Shown piece after piece: positions 36,942 to 46,850 of a stretch of DNA of 60,732 nt. Every line of letters begins with the position of its first letter. Position 1 is the stretch's first letter. Source of the DNA: Gammaproteobacteria bacterium (GTDB lineage: Bacteria > Pseudomonadota > Gammaproteobacteria > Arenicellales > JAANXG01); NCBI GenBank assembly GCA_024638505.1, contig JAHEKE010000007.1, forward strand, positions 64,534-125,265, read 5' to 3'. The notes under the pieces are model-generated. The model saw only the letters and a list, made by a program, of their open reading frames with translations, did no database searches and had not been told where the DNA came from. The position numbers and the translations under genes were made by a program.

Positions 36942-38913
36942 AGCGTTCGGCGTCCAGCTCTGGCAGCACGGGTGGTTCGCCCCCCTCAATCAGGTTCTTG
37001 GTGCCCTGCTGTGAGCCGATCTGCTGATTGCGGATGAACTGATGTTTTTCGCGCGTGGGACCCGCCAGATCAGCCGTTGTCCGCACGATCTTAGGCTGGA
37101 GAAAGATCATGAGGTTGGTTTTAACTGCGGTTTTGGCTTTACGCCTAAACAATGCGCCAATCAGGGGAATTTTCCCCAGCAGTGGGACCCACTCTACGGT
37201 GCCAACGACGTCGTCTCGAATCAACCCCCCGAGTACGATGATTTGTCCATCGTCGACTTCTACCGTAGTTTGTATAGAGCGCTTATCTGTGATGATGTCA
37301 GAGGCGGCCTGAATGCTGATGTCGCTGACATTTGAAATCTCGTGTTCAATCTCGAGGCGAACCGTATTGCCGGCATTGATCTGCGGAGTGATTCTGAGCG
37401 TAATCCCGACATCCTTGCGCTCTATGGTTTGAAACGGATTGAGCGCATTGACCGCCGTATCTTCGCTGACGTTAACCGTAGTCGAGGTTGCCACATTCGT
37501 TGTGAACTGACCCGTTATAAACGGCACTTCGCGCGCGACCACGATCTCGGCGGGCTCATTTTCAAGCGTCACCAGATTGGGAGTTGATAAGATATTGGTA
37601 TCGGTATCACTACGCAATGCTCGCAGCACTACTGCCAGGTCCGGCACGATGTTGCCGGTGACGTCAATAATCAAGTTGTTGAGGTATCCAAGAGTCAGCC
37701 CGCCGGCTTGCTCACTGAATTCCGTGCTGCCAGAAGTTTGGCCACCGCTGGTCCCGCTGTCGGTGAACTGCCACTCTATACCTAAATCTGCCGCCCGATT
37801 GGTAGAAACCTCAGCGATGATAGTCTCTACATAAACCTGCTCACGTCTGACATCGAGCTGCGTAACCACATGTTCAATCGTACGAAACAAATCGTTGGGT
37901 GCGTGGATGACCAGCGCGTTGGTTGCCTCATCTGCCTGCACCGTCTGCTGCTCGACTTCTGCCGCGGCGACGCCCCCGTTGCCAGCCGATACGCTTCGCA
38001 CCCGGGTGATGTTGTTCAAGATTTCGACCAAGTCGACAGCTTTGGCGTGCTTTAAATAGATGACATGTACGTCGCCTTCGATCGGCCTGGCAATATCCAG
38101 CTGATCAATCACCGCTCGTAACAGCCTAAACTCATTGTCTGGTGCGTTGATGACCAGGGCGTTAATCGCGTCGTCGCCCTGGACTGAAATAGTGACCTGC
38201 TGCGTGTTTGGATCGCCGGTTTTCTGCAGCGATGCGGCGAGTTGAGAGAGCACACCAGCCAGCACCGTAGCCTGAGCATTTTTCAGGTATACAACATGCA
38301 CGCTGGCGCGTCGGTCAGGCACATCTATACGATCGATGATCTCGATCAAGCGGTTTACGTTGAAAGCCGTATCGGTAAAGACCAGAGTGTTTGTCGGTGC
38401 ATGCGCAGCGAAATGACTGGTTGGCGGGAGCAGCGGACGCAGAATAGGCAACAGTTCCTGCACGGCCGCATGTTTTAGTCTGAGCACGTGGGTGATTTGT
38501 CGGTCACTCCCAGCGGTGCTGGCGTCCGCTTCCATCGGAGTCGGGCTCTGCTTCACAATGTTGCTGGGGACGATTTTGGTTACGCCTCCGGCAGGTACCG
38601 CGGCGAAGTTATGCACCTCCAGTACCGATAGAAAGACGCTGTAAATCTCATTGGCATCTAAAGGGCCACCGGACACCAGAGTGACCTTACCTTTAACCCG
38701 CGGATCGACGATGAAGTTTATCCCAGTCACTTCTGATACGGTGTTGATCAGGGCGCGAATATCGACATCCTGAAAGTTAAGCGTAATTTGTTCCGAGGAT
38801 TGAGTGGTCGGGGCCGGGTCGGCTGTTTGCGCCACAACGGGAAAGTTCCCCAGTAAGAACCCAACGCCGGCAGCGCACAGTATGAAAGTGTGGCTGTGTC
38901 TGTATTTAGTCAC
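36940..38913 (-). CDS. gspD: Type II secretion secretin GspD
   Basis: 657 residues with a signal peptide (cleavage near VVAQ/T, residue 29). N0 domain (about 40-115), three N1-N3 repeats (VVYLKNAQATVLAGVLS, VIYLKHAKAVDLVEILN), then the secretin core with VPLLGKIPLIGALFRR near 590-605 and an S-domain-like tail. It forms the outer membrane channel. Its ATG overlaps the stop of the GDP-fucose synthase gene by 4 nt. gspC, which normally precedes it, is absent. Confidence 0.96.
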   Translation of the reverse strand: MTKYRHSHTFILCAAGVGFLLGNFPVVAQTADPAPTTQSSEQITLNFQDVDIRALINTVSEVTGINFIVDPRVKGKVTLVSGGPLDANEIYSVFLSVLEVHNFAAVPAGGVTKIVPSNIVKQSPTPMEADASTAGSDRQITHVLRLKHAAVQELLPILRPLLPPTSHFAAHAPTNTLVFTDTAFNVNRLIEIIDRIDVPDRRASVHVVYLKNAQATVLAGVLSQLAASLQKTGDPNTQQVTISVQGDDAINALVINAPDNEFRLLRAVIDQLDIARPIEGDVHVIYLKHAKAVDLVEILNNITRVRSVSAGNGGVAAAEVEQQTVQADEATNALVIHAPNDLFRTIEHVVTQLDVRREQVYVETIIAEVSTNRAADLGIEWQFTDSGTSGGQTSGSTEFSEQAGGLTLGYLNNLIIDVTGNIVPDLAVVLRALRSDTDTNILSTPNLVTLENEPAEIVVAREVPFITGQFTTNVATSTTVNVSEDTAVNALNPFQTIERKDVGITLRITPQINAGNTVRLEIEHEISNVSDISIQAASDIITDKRSIQTTVEVDDGQIIVLGGLIRDDVVGTVEWVPLLGKIPLIGALFRRKAKTAVKTNLMIFLQPKIVRTTADLAGPTREKHQFIRNQQIGSQQGTKNLIEGGEPPVLPELDAER

Positions 38914-39851
38914 GCAACCTTTTCGCTACCTTTATCTAGATACCAGGTATAGGTGGCCCGGATTCCCTGGGCCAAAGATGTTTTCGGCTGCCAGCCCATT
39001 TCCCGTATACGCGATGAGTCTAGCAATTTACGCGGAGTACCGTCGGGCATGCTGGAATCAAATGTTATCTTGCCGGTAAATCCAACCACCGATGCAATCA
39101 GTTCAGCGAGTTCTTTAATGGTCACTTCCTCACCTGAACCGACGTTAACAACGTCATACCGATGTTCCTGCTGAAGACAGAATATGCAGGCGTCCGCTAG
39201 GTCATCTACAAGTAAAAACTCTCGTCGAGGGCGGCCGGTACCCCACAGCAACACCTTATCGCTGCCGCTGTTTTTTGCTTCTGTTATCTTGCGGATCAGC
39301 GCAGGGATTACGTGCGAAGTGTTGAGATCGAAATTGTCATTTACGCCGTAAAGATTTGTTGGCATTAAAGACAGGTACTGGGTGTGGTATTGGGCGTTAT
39401 ACGCCTGCACCATCTTTAGCCCCGCAATTTTAGCAATGGCGTAAGGTTCATTAGTGGGTTCTAGCGGGCCGGTCAATAAATGCTCCTCGCGCATCGGTTG
39501 CGGACAATCGCGCGGATAGATGCATGAACTGCCAAGAAACAGAAGGCGTTTTACCTCATGCTGATACGCGGCATGGATGACGTTGGTCTGTATTGCCAGG
39601 TTCTGCTGAATGAACTCCGCACGGTACGTGTTATTAGCATGGATACCGCCCACCCTGGCCGCTGCCAAGAACACATAATCAATTTCATGTTGATCGAACC
39701 AGGCATTAACCGCAGCCTGATCGGTCAAATCACACGCCCGTCTATCGCTGGTGACGACGTTGTTGAATCCGCCGGCTGTAAGTTGACGGACGATGGCGGA
39801 CCCCACCAGCCCGTTGTGACCGGCAACATAAATCGCGTCATTGTGCTTCAT
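38910..39851 (-). CDS. fcl: GDP-L-fucose synthase
   Basis: 313 residues from ATG 39849-39851, with GAGGG 6-7 nt upstream. Extended short-chain dehydrogenase: GHNGLVGSAI at the nucleotide site, catalytic SSCIYP and EPYAIAK (Tyr-x3-Lys). It converts GDP-4-keto-6-deoxymannose to GDP-L-fucose for surface polysaccharide. The partner gmd is not in the window. It is wedged between thrC (15 bp upstream) and gspD (4-nt overlap), an unexpected position. Confidence 0.92.
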   Translation of the reverse strand: MKHNDAIYVAGHNGLVGSAIVRQLTAGGFNNVVTSDRRACDLTDQAAVNAWFDQHEIDYVFLAAARVGGIHANNTYRAEFIQQNLAIQTNVIHAAYQHEVKRLLFLGSSCIYPRDCPQPMREEHLLTGPLEPTNEPYAIAKIAGLKMVQAYNAQYHTQYLSLMPTNLYGVNDNFDLNTSHVIPALIRKITEAKNSGSDKVLLWGTGRPRREFLLVDDLADACIFCLQQEHRYDVVNVGSGEEVTIKELAELIASVVGFTGKITFDSSMPDGTPRKLLDSSRIREMGWQPKTSLAQGIRATYTWYLDKGSEKVA

Positions 39852-39866
39852 ACCAACCCTCAAGTT

Positions 39867-41018
39867 TTAGCCAATATTATCTAATATTATGGCCTTCACC
39901 GCGCCCTCTTCTGCTGCTACGGTCATCGGTTTTGCGCTCGAGCTAATGGCCGTATCGGGGTCCTTTAAGCCGTGCCCTGTTACCGTACAGACTACCGTGC
40001 TGCCGGGTATTAGCCTGCCCTGCTCCAGATCCACCAGCAGTCCGGCAATTGATGCGGCCGAGGCCGGCTCGCAAAAAATTCCTTCCTTTTCAGCCAGCAT
40101 CTTTTGCGCATGAAGAATCTGTTCGTCTGACACGCCGGTAAACCAGCCTCCGGATTCCCGGCTCGCGGTCCAGGCTGACTCCCAGGACTGCGGTCGACCG
40201 ATGCGGATGGCTGTGGCCACCGTCTCTGGATTATCTACGAATGCGTTGCTCAGAAAAGGCGCAGCGCCCTCGGCCTGGTAACCGAGAAGAACTGGTCTTT
40301 TCTCTGTCAACCGATCGCTGACAAAGCGGCACTGACCTTTACAGTATGCGCAGGCTGCGGTGGTCCGTTCACCGGGAACCCCTGCCGCCTCGCAGTAGCC
40401 AATCCAGTGTGCCGTGATGTTGCCTGCATTGCCAACGGGCAGGCAGTGATAGTCCGGTGCGCGACCCAAGGCCTCCACCACTTCGAACGCGATCGTTTTT
40501 TGCCCCTGCAGACGGAACGGGTTGACCGAATTAACCAGCGTGACGGGCGCAGCATCGGCCAGTGATTTGACCAGCGCCATACCCTGATCAAAGTTGCCCT
40601 TAATCTGGATCACTTTTGCACCATGCATCATTGCCTGAGCCAGCTTACCTAGCGCGATGTTGCCCTCGGGGATGATAACGAATGCGGTCAATCCAGCCCG
40701 TGCGGCGTAAGCGGCCGCTGCCGCTGACGTGTTGCCCGTCGAGGCGCAGATGATTGCCCGGCTGCCTTCGTCCACCGCCTGCGTAACGGCGACGGTCATA
40801 CCCCTGTCTTTGAACGATCCGGTTGGGTTGGCGCCTTCGTATTTGACATAAAGATCGATTTCTAAGGCCAGGAACTGGATTAGATTGTGCAGCTTGACGA
40901 GCGGCGTGCCGCCCTCCCCCAGGCTGACCGCGGGCACACCCGGAGCGATTGGCAACCGCTCGCGGTACTTGTCAATTAACCCGGTGTAATGTAGGGAAAA
41001 CGGCTGTTTAGGCGTCAT
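39867..41018 (-). CDS. thrC: Threonine synthase
   Basis: 383 residues, the shorter Bacillus/Thermus-like type. PLP lysine Lys70 in GANPTGSFKDRGM, the phosphate-binding GNAGN at 196-200 and the SNAF/GAAPF region are present. It converts O-phosphohomoserine to threonine. Residues about 214-236 form an insertion relative to the family and contain CAYCKGQC; with Cys209 there are four close cysteines. Its start overlaps hom by 11 nt, so the two threonine genes are coupled. Confidence 0.94.
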   Translation of the reverse strand: MTPKQPFSLHYTGLIDKYRERLPIAPGVPAVSLGEGGTPLVKLHNLIQFLALEIDLYVKYEGANPTGSFKDRGMTVAVTQAVDEGSRAIICASTGNTSAAAAAYAARAGLTAFVIIPEGNIALGKLAQAMMHGAKVIQIKGNFDQGMALVKSLADAAPVTLVNSVNPFRLQGQKTIAFEVVEALGRAPDYHCLPVGNAGNITAHWIGYCEAAGVPGERTTAACAYCKGQCRFVSDRLTEKRPVLLGYQAEGAAPFLSNAFVDNPETVATAIRIGRPQSWESAWTASRESGGWFTGVSDEQILHAQKMLAEKEGIFCEPASAASIAGLLVDLEQGRLIPGSTVVCTVTGHGLKDPDTAISSSAKPMTVAAEEGAVKAIILDNIG

Positions 41019-42384
41019 GGGCAGAATAACTAAGGTGCTCCACCCGTATGCGGTTTACCCGTCCGAGAATAGAGTCAAGCTGTTCAAGTTTGCGCAGTGC
41101 TTCATTCATGTTCTTTTCCCGCGTCCGCTGGGTGAGGATAATCACATGAGCGCGTTGCGTTGCCACCGGCTCTTTTTGCAGTATTGCTTCAATACTGATG
41201 TTCAGCTCGCCGAATATACGGGTTACTTCCGCCAGGACGCCTGGTCGGTCGATGGCCTCCATGCTTAAGAAATAAGCAGTCTCAAATTCGTCCGGATGAG
41301 CAACCGGAATGTGGGAGATCGCGTCGGCCTGGAAGGCCAGGTGCGGTACGCGGTTATTGGGATCAGTGGTTAACGCCCGGACCACGTCAACGATATCCGC
41401 GACAACCGAGGAAGCCGTGGGGTCGGCTCCCGCGCCTGCGCCGTAGTGCAGAGTGGGCCCGACCGCGTCGCCGTTCACCAGTACTGCGTTCATAATACCG
41501 TCCACGTTGGCAATTAGTCTGCGATATGGAATCAAGGTCGGGTGAACGCGCAACTCGATTAGTTCTCCGTTGCGCTTGGCTATGCCTAAATGCTTCACCC
41601 GGTAGCCCAACTCCTCCGCCTGCCGGATATCGTCGATAGTAATGCCGCTAATGCCTTCCGTATACACTCTGTCGAACTGCAGCGGAATACCGAAGGCGAT
41701 AGCCGCTAGGATGGTTAATTTATGTGCAGCATCGATGCCCTCGATATCGAATGTCGGATCTTCCTCCGCGTAGCCGAGCTTCTGTGCCTCGGCCAGCGCA
41801 CCAGCAAAAGTGGTTCCCTGATCTCGCATGCTGGTCAAAATGTAGTTGCCGGTTCCGTTAATGATTCCAGCCAGGGATTCAATACGATTACCCGCAAGGC
41901 CTTCCCGTATAGCCTTGATGATTGAGATGCCTCCCGCCACCGCCGCTTCAAACGCGACCACCACACCTTGACGCTGGGCGGCGTCAAATAGTTCATTGCC
42001 GTGAATAGCAACCAGGGCTTTGTTGGCAGTAACGACGTGCTTATGGTGTTCTATGGCATTTAATATCAATTCTTTTGCCGGTGATACGCCGCCGATCAGC
42101 TCAACTACAACATCAATGTCGGGATCCTCGACCAGGGCAAACGGGTCTGAAACCAGCCTGAAGCCGCTGGTGTCACAGCTTCTTTTACGCCCCAGGTCCC
42201 GGGCGCAGGCTGCGCCAATTTCGATGTGCCGGCCGGCCCGCCGGGCGATTTCACCGGCGTTGCGGGTAAGCACATTTACGGTGCCGCCGCCGACGGTGCC
42301 GAGACCTAAAATACCGATTTTTACCGGCTTCAGGGCGTTGCTTCGGTCAGTTCTCATCAGTTCTTCTGGCAGTTCATATCGCAT
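41008..42384 (-). CDS. hom: Homoserine dehydrogenase
   Basis: 458 residues from the first ATG; an ATG at codon 10 (42355-42357) gives 449 residues and fits the family N-terminus better, with AGAAG upstream. NAD(P)-binding GILGLGTVGGGTVNVL, catalytic domain with TANKALVA and GTGNYILTSM, then a C-terminal ACT domain (about 375-445, AIDRPGVLAEVTRIFGELNI) that usually mediates threonine feedback. Coupled to thrC. Confidence 0.95.
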   Translation of the reverse strand: MRYELPEELMRTDRSNALKPVKIGILGLGTVGGGTVNVLTRNAGEIARRAGRHIEIGAACARDLGRKRSCDTSGFRLVSDPFALVEDPDIDVVVELIGGVSPAKELILNAIEHHKHVVTANKALVAIHGNELFDAAQRQGVVVAFEAAVAGGISIIKAIREGLAGNRIESLAGIINGTGNYILTSMRDQGTTFAGALAEAQKLGYAEEDPTFDIEGIDAAHKLTILAAIAFGIPLQFDRVYTEGISGITIDDIRQAEELGYRVKHLGIAKRNGELIELRVHPTLIPYRRLIANVDGIMNAVLVNGDAVGPTLHYGAGAGADPTASSVVADIVDVVRALTTDPNNRVPHLAFQADAISHIPVAHPDEFETAYFLSMEAIDRPGVLAEVTRIFGELNISIEAILQKEPVATQRAHVIILTQRTREKNMNEALRKLEQLDSILGRVNRIRVEHLSYSAHDA

Positions 42385-42600
42385 CTTCGATACTCAGCCC
42401 CTGGTGCAACCCGGTGCTTATTCAATCCGATGGGACTCATTCGCTAGTATCGCTGTTTTCAGCTGATCGGTATATCCCTATGACCCTATGATGATTCGGT
42501 GCCAAACATCAACACGGCGCCCAAACGAGACTTGTTATCTCTTTTTTCGGTATTCTACAGGTTGGACACCTTAACAAACGCTGAACGATGTAAACCGTCG

Positions 42601-42987
42601 ATGAAACTGCACCTTAATGAAAGCCATGACCTGCTGCTCATCCGAAGCTATTCGGCTGACCGGATTATCCTGGGTGAACAGCATTACCACACGAGCCTGC
42701 TGGTCACTCCCGACAAGGTGGTTGCCAACTGGGGGCCCACGGCGATATCTGACCTGAAAGAGCAGGATTTCAAGCTCATGCTGAAGCTGACGCCTGAGGT
42801 CGTTCTGCTCGGCACCGGCCGGCGGATGCAGTTTCCGGCGCGCGTCATTACGCGCCCCCTGCTGGATCAGTCTATAGGGCTTGAGGTCATGGATACATCG
42901 GCTGCTTGCCGCACGTACAACGTGCTGGCCGGAGAAGGTCGGCGCGTTCTGGCTGCGCTCATCATCGAGTCACCGTCCGACGGTTAG
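42601..42987 (+). CDS. Mth938-like (DUF498) protein
   Basis: 128 residues from ATG 42601; the open frame begins 34 codons earlier but that part shows no conserved pattern. Small alpha/beta protein of the Mth938/NDUFAF3 fold: opening SADRIILGEQHYHTSLLVTPDKV, central PEVVLLGTG, and ending AACRTYNVLAGEGRRVLAALI. Relatives are widespread in proteobacteria, with unknown function in bacteria. Convergent with rpoS. Confidence 0.86.
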   Translation: MKLHLNESHDLLLIRSYSADRIILGEQHYHTSLLVTPDKVVANWGPTAISDLKEQDFKLMLKLTPEVVLLGTGRRMQFPARVITRPLLDQSIGLEVMDTSAACRTYNVLAGEGRRVLAALIIESPSDG

Positions 42988-43070
42988 GCTTGTGCGAAAA
43001 ACCTGAATACTGAAACGCTTACACACAGCCGGCGGGCGCGCTGCCGTAAATCCATTGGAAAATGCACCGG

Positions 43071-43991
43071 TCAGCTAACCAGCAGACTGTCTAAAGAGTA
43101 TCCTCGGTTTTCCAGCAGCGACCGGAGTTTGGCCAGGGCTTCTACCTGTATCTGCCGTACCCGCTCGCGGGTCACGCCAACATCCATTCCGACCTGTTCC
43201 AGAGTTGATATGTCGCGTCCAGCAAGGCCAAAGCGGCGTTCGACAACTTCGCGCTGCTTCTCCGGCAGACACTCCAGCCACTCCTGGATATACTTGATCA
43301 CTTTCTCGTTCTGCAGTATGTCCGCCGGGTCGGACGCTCTGGTATCCGGAATGGCATCCAGCAGCGTTCTGTCTGGATCGGCCTCAAGTGGCGCATCCAC
43401 CGAGGAAATTCGATCATCCAGGCCCAGCATGCGCTTCACGTCTTCAAGCGGTGCGTCCACCATCTCGGCTATTTCCTCCGCCTTTGGTTCATGATCCAAT
43501 TTCTGCGTAAGCGTTTTGGCCGCGCGATGATAGACGTTGATTTCTTTCAGAATATGGACCGGTAGCCGGATTGTGCGCGTCTGGTTCATGATGGCCCGTT
43601 CGATGGTCTGGCGAATCCACCACGTGGCATAAGTCGAGAATCTGAAGCCCCGCTCTGGGTCAAATTTTTCTACCGCCCGAATCAGCCCAAGATTGCCCTC
43701 CTCGATCAGATCGAGGAACGCCAGGCCCCGGTTGATGTATCGCCGTGCGATTTTAACGACTAGCCGCAGATTACTCTCTATCATGCGGTGCCGCGCATCG
43801 GGGTCACCCTTCAGACACAGCCGACCGTAATGCACCTCTTCTTCGGCGGTAAGTAATGGGTAGAATCCGATCTCACGCAGGTATATCTGCGTGGCATCGG
43901 CTTGTGCGAGCTTGGAACGCGAGCTCGTTTTTTTCTTTACCTCGGACTTCTTGCTACGACTGTTTTTTTCTGCTGACAACTGGCAATCCAT
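43071..43991 (-). CDS. rpoS: RNA polymerase sigma factor RpoS
   Basis: 306 residues (330 in E. coli). Region 1.2 [22 protein letters not shown], region 2 with [20 protein letters not shown], region 3 and region 4 ([20 protein letters not shown]). Lacks the long region 1.1 of RpoD. The position downstream of nlpD is diagnostic. A strong AGGGGG site precedes the ATG. It directs the stationary-phase and stress regulon. The N-terminal 30 residues are a Ser/Lys-rich extension. Confidence 0.96.
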   Translation of the reverse strand: MDCQLSAEKNSRSKKSEVKKKTSSRSKLAQADATQIYLREIGFYPLLTAEEEVHYGRLCLKGDPDARHRMIESNLRLVVKIARRYINRGLAFLDLIEEGNLGLIRAVEKFDPERGFRFSTYATWWIRQTIERAIMNQTRTIRLPVHILKEINVYHRAAKTLTQKLDHEPKAEEIAEMVDAPLEDVKRMLGLDDRISSVDAPLEADPDRTLLDAIPDTRASDPADILQNEKVIKYIQEWLECLPEKQREVVERRFGLAGRDISTLEQVGMDVGVTRERVRQIQVEALAKLRSLLENRGYSLDSLLVS

Positions 43992-44021
43992 ACGACACCC
44001 CCTTGTTTAACCAGTATTGAC

Positions 44022-44810
44022 TTAAGGATGTTTAGGCAGGTAGTTCAACGGATTGACTGGTTTCCCCCTCTGTCGGATCTCGAAGTGCAGCTTGACCCGA
44101 TCAGTGCCGGTATCCCCCATCAATGCAATCTGTTGCCCCTTGCTTACTGCCGTCCCATCCTCCACTAACAATTTACTGTTGTGTGCATAGGCACTTAGAT
44201 AAACTTCATCATGTTTCACTATAATAAGCTTCCCGTAGCCCCTAAGTCCACTCCCTGCGTATACTACTTTTCCCCCGGCGGCAGCACGGACTCCCCGGCC
44301 ATTTTCTCCGCCTATGTCAATTCCCTTGTTTCCAGATTTTGTAGAAAAACGCTTTAAAATCGGTCCTTTAACGGGCCAAGTCCATCCATTTTGAGAGCTT
44401 CTTTTAGCAAGTGTAGTCGATTTCGGCTTTGATTTAAGTGTTTTTTTCTCAGTCGCGGCAGTATTCTTTGATCGATCTTGCGCAGACGGGGCCAAGCTCA
44501 AGCGCTGTCCTGCCCGTATAACGTAGGGAGCGCTGATGTGGTTCCAGCGGGCTAACGTTTGGTAATCAAGCCCCGCTCCCCAGGCGATGCTGTACAGCGT
44601 TTCTCCCGCCCGCACCACGTGAAAACCACGTTTTTGCTTTTTTTGCTGCAGCGATTGAGCTTTATCTGACCGCTTAGCACCGCTATGTTGGCTGCTGCTG
44701 ACGATGTTGACCTTCGCCTTGGATGAAGACCGATCTCTGACCGGCACTTCCGAAGTATTTGCGCAACCCGCGAGCACAAAACACAGCAAGCCTGTCAGCC
44801 ATAGTTTCAA
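44022..44810 (-). CDS. nlpD: NlpD-type lipoprotein with LysM and LytM domains
   Basis: 262 residues from a TTG (44808-44810) that overlaps the yqaA stop as TTGA; a TTG 5 codons upstream is the alternative. Lipobox LAGC at about residue 16, LysM domain (VVRAGETLYSIAWGAGLDY, about 70-113), then a LytM/M23 domain whose metal-binding residues are degenerate (LHFEIR without the full HxH site), as in NlpD, which activates amidases rather than cutting peptidoglycan itself. Precedes rpoS; a rpoS promoter inside nlpD is usual but I did not define one. Confidence 0.92.
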   Translation of the reverse strand: MKLWLTGLLCFVLAGCANTSEVPVRDRSSSKAKVNIVSSSQHSGAKRSDKAQSLQQKKQKRGFHVVRAGETLYSIAWGAGLDYQTLARWNHISAPYVIRAGQRLSLAPSAQDRSKNTAATEKKTLKSKPKSTTLAKRSSQNGWTWPVKGPILKRFSTKSGNKGIDIGGENGRGVRAAAGGKVVYAGSGLRGYGKLIIVKHDEVYLSAYAHNSKLLVEDGTAVSKGQQIALMGDTGTDRVKLHFEIRQRGKPVNPLNYLPKHP

Positions 44811-45394
44811 CTTATCACATCCCAAATGAGGAGGCCTGCAGCGATAACGCCTACCGTGATCCAGCCGATTAGATCAATCCGACGGTGTAAGAATGTAGCG
44901 AACTTATCGCCTCCCCAAACGATTAATCCGGCGACGAGAAAAAATCGGGCACCTCTACCGATTGCTGAGGCCAGGATAAATGGCACCAGCGCCAGTGACA
45001 GCACGCCGGAGGTCACAGTAAATAGCTTGTAGGGGATGGGCGAAAAACCCGCGATGAAAACGACCCACACACCGTAGGCATCGAACCACATCTTGGTTTG
45101 GTCGAAGCTTTCCTGTGCCTGGTAGAAATCAATCAGAGGTTGGCCCAGCTCTTCGAATAGAAAATAACCAATGAAGTATCCAAAAACGCCACCCAGCACG
45201 GAGGCCAAGGTCGTAATAGAAGCGAAGTACCAGGCCCGCGTCGGCATGCTCAAAGTCATCGGAGCCAGCATCACGTCCGGGGGGACGGGGAAGAAAGACG
45301 ACTCCGCGAAACTGAGGGCACCCAGATAGCGTGGGGCGTGCGGGTGCGCGGCCCAGCGCAGCACTCTTCGATAAAGAGGTGAGAAAAGCTTCAT
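44807..45394 (-). CDS. yqaA: YqaA-family (VTT/DedA-like) membrane protein
   Basis: 195 residues with about four transmembrane helices and the SNARE-associated/VTT features: FAESSFFPVPPDVMLAPM and FIAGFSPIPYKLFTVTSGVL. DedA-superfamily proteins move lipids or support membrane energetics. The gene lies between pcm and nlpD, as in Pseudomonas-like clusters. Its stop overlaps the nlpD start. Confidence 0.9.
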   Translation of the reverse strand: MKLFSPLYRRVLRWAAHPHAPRYLGALSFAESSFFPVPPDVMLAPMTLSMPTRAWYFASITTLASVLGGVFGYFIGYFLFEELGQPLIDFYQAQESFDQTKMWFDAYGVWVVFIAGFSPIPYKLFTVTSGVLSLALVPFILASAIGRGARFFLVAGLIVWGGDKFATFLHRRIDLIGWITVGVIAAGLLIWDVIS

Positions 45395-45429
45395 AACACT
45401 ATGTATTTTATATTTATTATACTATAAAT

Positions 45430-46062
45430 TTAAGTCGTTCCTTCGACTAGTGGCACAAAGCGCACGGTTTCTAGCTCTTGCTGCTCATAGCCCTCCTCTG
45501 TTCTGATGATTTTTAACAGTTTTTGCTGGTTTCGCTCACCCACAGGCAGAATCATTCGCCCCCCCACAGCCAGCTGGTCGAGCAGGGTTTGCGGGATGTG
45601 CTGAGGGGCTGCCGCCGCTAAAATGGCGTCGTAGGGCGCGTGTTCCGCCCAGCCCAGGAAGCCGTCGCCGTGGTGCAACTTGACGTTGCGGAGACCGATA
45701 TCGTACAGGCGGTTGCGAGCCTGCTGAAACAGTTCCTGAATGCGTTCGATGCTGAACACCTCATCGACCAGGCAGGCCAGTATGGCGGTCTGGTAGCCGC
45801 ACCCGGTGCCGATTTCGAGCACCCGTTCCGGTGTGCTGTCCTCCAATAAAGCCTGCGTCATCAGCGCCACCACGAAGGGTTGGGAGATGGTTTGCCCATA
45901 GCCGATCGGTAGGGCAACGTCTTCATAGGCGCGGCTGGCCAGGGCCTCATCGACGAACAAGTGCCGGGGCACCATGTCAATGGCCTGCAGGACCTGCGGG
46001 TTGTGTATGCCCTCGGCCGCTAGACGTTCCACCAGTCGTTTGCGCGTCCGCGTCGAGGTCAT
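45430..46062 (-). CDS. pcm: Protein-L-isoaspartate O-methyltransferase
   Basis: 210 residues from ATG 46060-46062, which has AGGGAT upstream and fits the family start (MTSTRTRKRLVERLAAEGI). A longer frame starts at 46122 inside surE without a ribosome-binding site. SAM-binding VLEIGTGCGYQTAILA and the GYGQTISQP substrate motif are intact. Repairs isoaspartyl residues in aged proteins. Follows surE, as in E. coli. Confidence 0.94.
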   Translation of the reverse strand: MTSTRTRKRLVERLAAEGIHNPQVLQAIDMVPRHLFVDEALASRAYEDVALPIGYGQTISQPFVVALMTQALLEDSTPERVLEIGTGCGYQTAILACLVDEVFSIERIQELFQQARNRLYDIGLRNVKLHHGDGFLGWAEHAPYDAILAAAAPQHIPQTLLDQLAVGGRMILPVGERNQQKLLKIIRTEEGYEQQELETVRFVPLVEGTT

Positions 46063-46097
46063 GCCGATCCCTTTGGATACGCGACGAGACAGCGACC

Positions 46098-46850
46098 TTA
46101 TTGGTTTGACCGCTTTAACCATTGCGCTAATTCTGCAAGTGATTCTCGGTGGGTTAAATCTACTTTCAGTGGGGTTACGGAGACATATCGGTTACGCACA
46201 GCATAAAAATCTGTCCCCTCTCCGGCATCCTGTTCCCCACCCGGCGGTCCGACCCAGTAGATGGTCTCGCCGTTGGGGTCCTGACTGCGGATGGCCGGCT
46301 CTGATTTGTGTCTGAGGCCCAAACGGGTTACTTGAATGCCTGCCAGTTTATCATAGGGGACATCCGGCACATTGATATTTAGAATGGTATTACGTGGCAG
46401 CGGCCGGCGCGTCATGTCATCTATAAGCCGCAGAACGACGGTGCATGCGGTCGCGACATGCTTGTCCTCGAAACCTACCAAAGACACCGCCATCGTCGGG
46501 AAACCGAGAAAACGCCCCTCCATTGCCGCCGCAACCGTGCCGGAATAGTGCACATCGTCCCCCAGGTTGGCTCCGCGGTTGATGCCGGCAATCACCATGT
46601 CCGGCTCGTCCGGCATCAACCCGGTAATGCCTAAGTGCACGCAGTCCGTCGGCGTGCCGTCGACATAGTAAAAACCGTTGTGCGCCTGATGAACGCGAAG
46701 CGGACGTTTTAAGGTCAGCGAATTACTCGCACCGCTGCGATCCCGATCCGGCGCTACCACCGTGACCTCACCAATGGCTTTCAGCGCCTCTGCCAGCCGG
46801 TTTAAACCCGGACCAAGGTAGCCATCATCGTTGCTTAACAGGAAACGCAT
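46098..46850 (-). CDS. surE: 5'/3'-nucleotidase SurE
   Basis: 250 residues from ATG 46848-46850 ([15 protein letters not shown], with the metal-binding DD at 8-9 typical of SurE); the frame extends upstream without homology. Other motifs: [14 protein letters not shown] and [23 protein letters not shown]. Dephosphorylates nucleoside monophosphates in stationary phase. First gene of surE-pcm-yqaA-nlpD-rpoS. Confidence 0.95.
   Translation of the reverse strand: MRFLLSNDDGYLGPGLNRLAEALKAIGEVTVVAPDRDRSGASNSLTLKRPLRVHQAHNGFYYVDGTPTDCVHLGITGLMPDEPDMVIAGINRGANLGDDVHYSGTVAAAMEGRFLGFPTMAVSLVGFEDKHVATACTVVLRLIDDMTRRPLPRNTILNINVPDVPYDKLAGIQVTRLGLRHKSEPAIRSQDPNGETIYWVGPPGGEQDAGEGTDFYAVRNRYVSVTPLKVDLTHRESLAELAQWLKRSNQ

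Noticed and set aside
44022-44810. Degenerate metal site in the LytM domain of NlpD
   Set aside because: Usual for NlpD/EnvC-type amidase activators.
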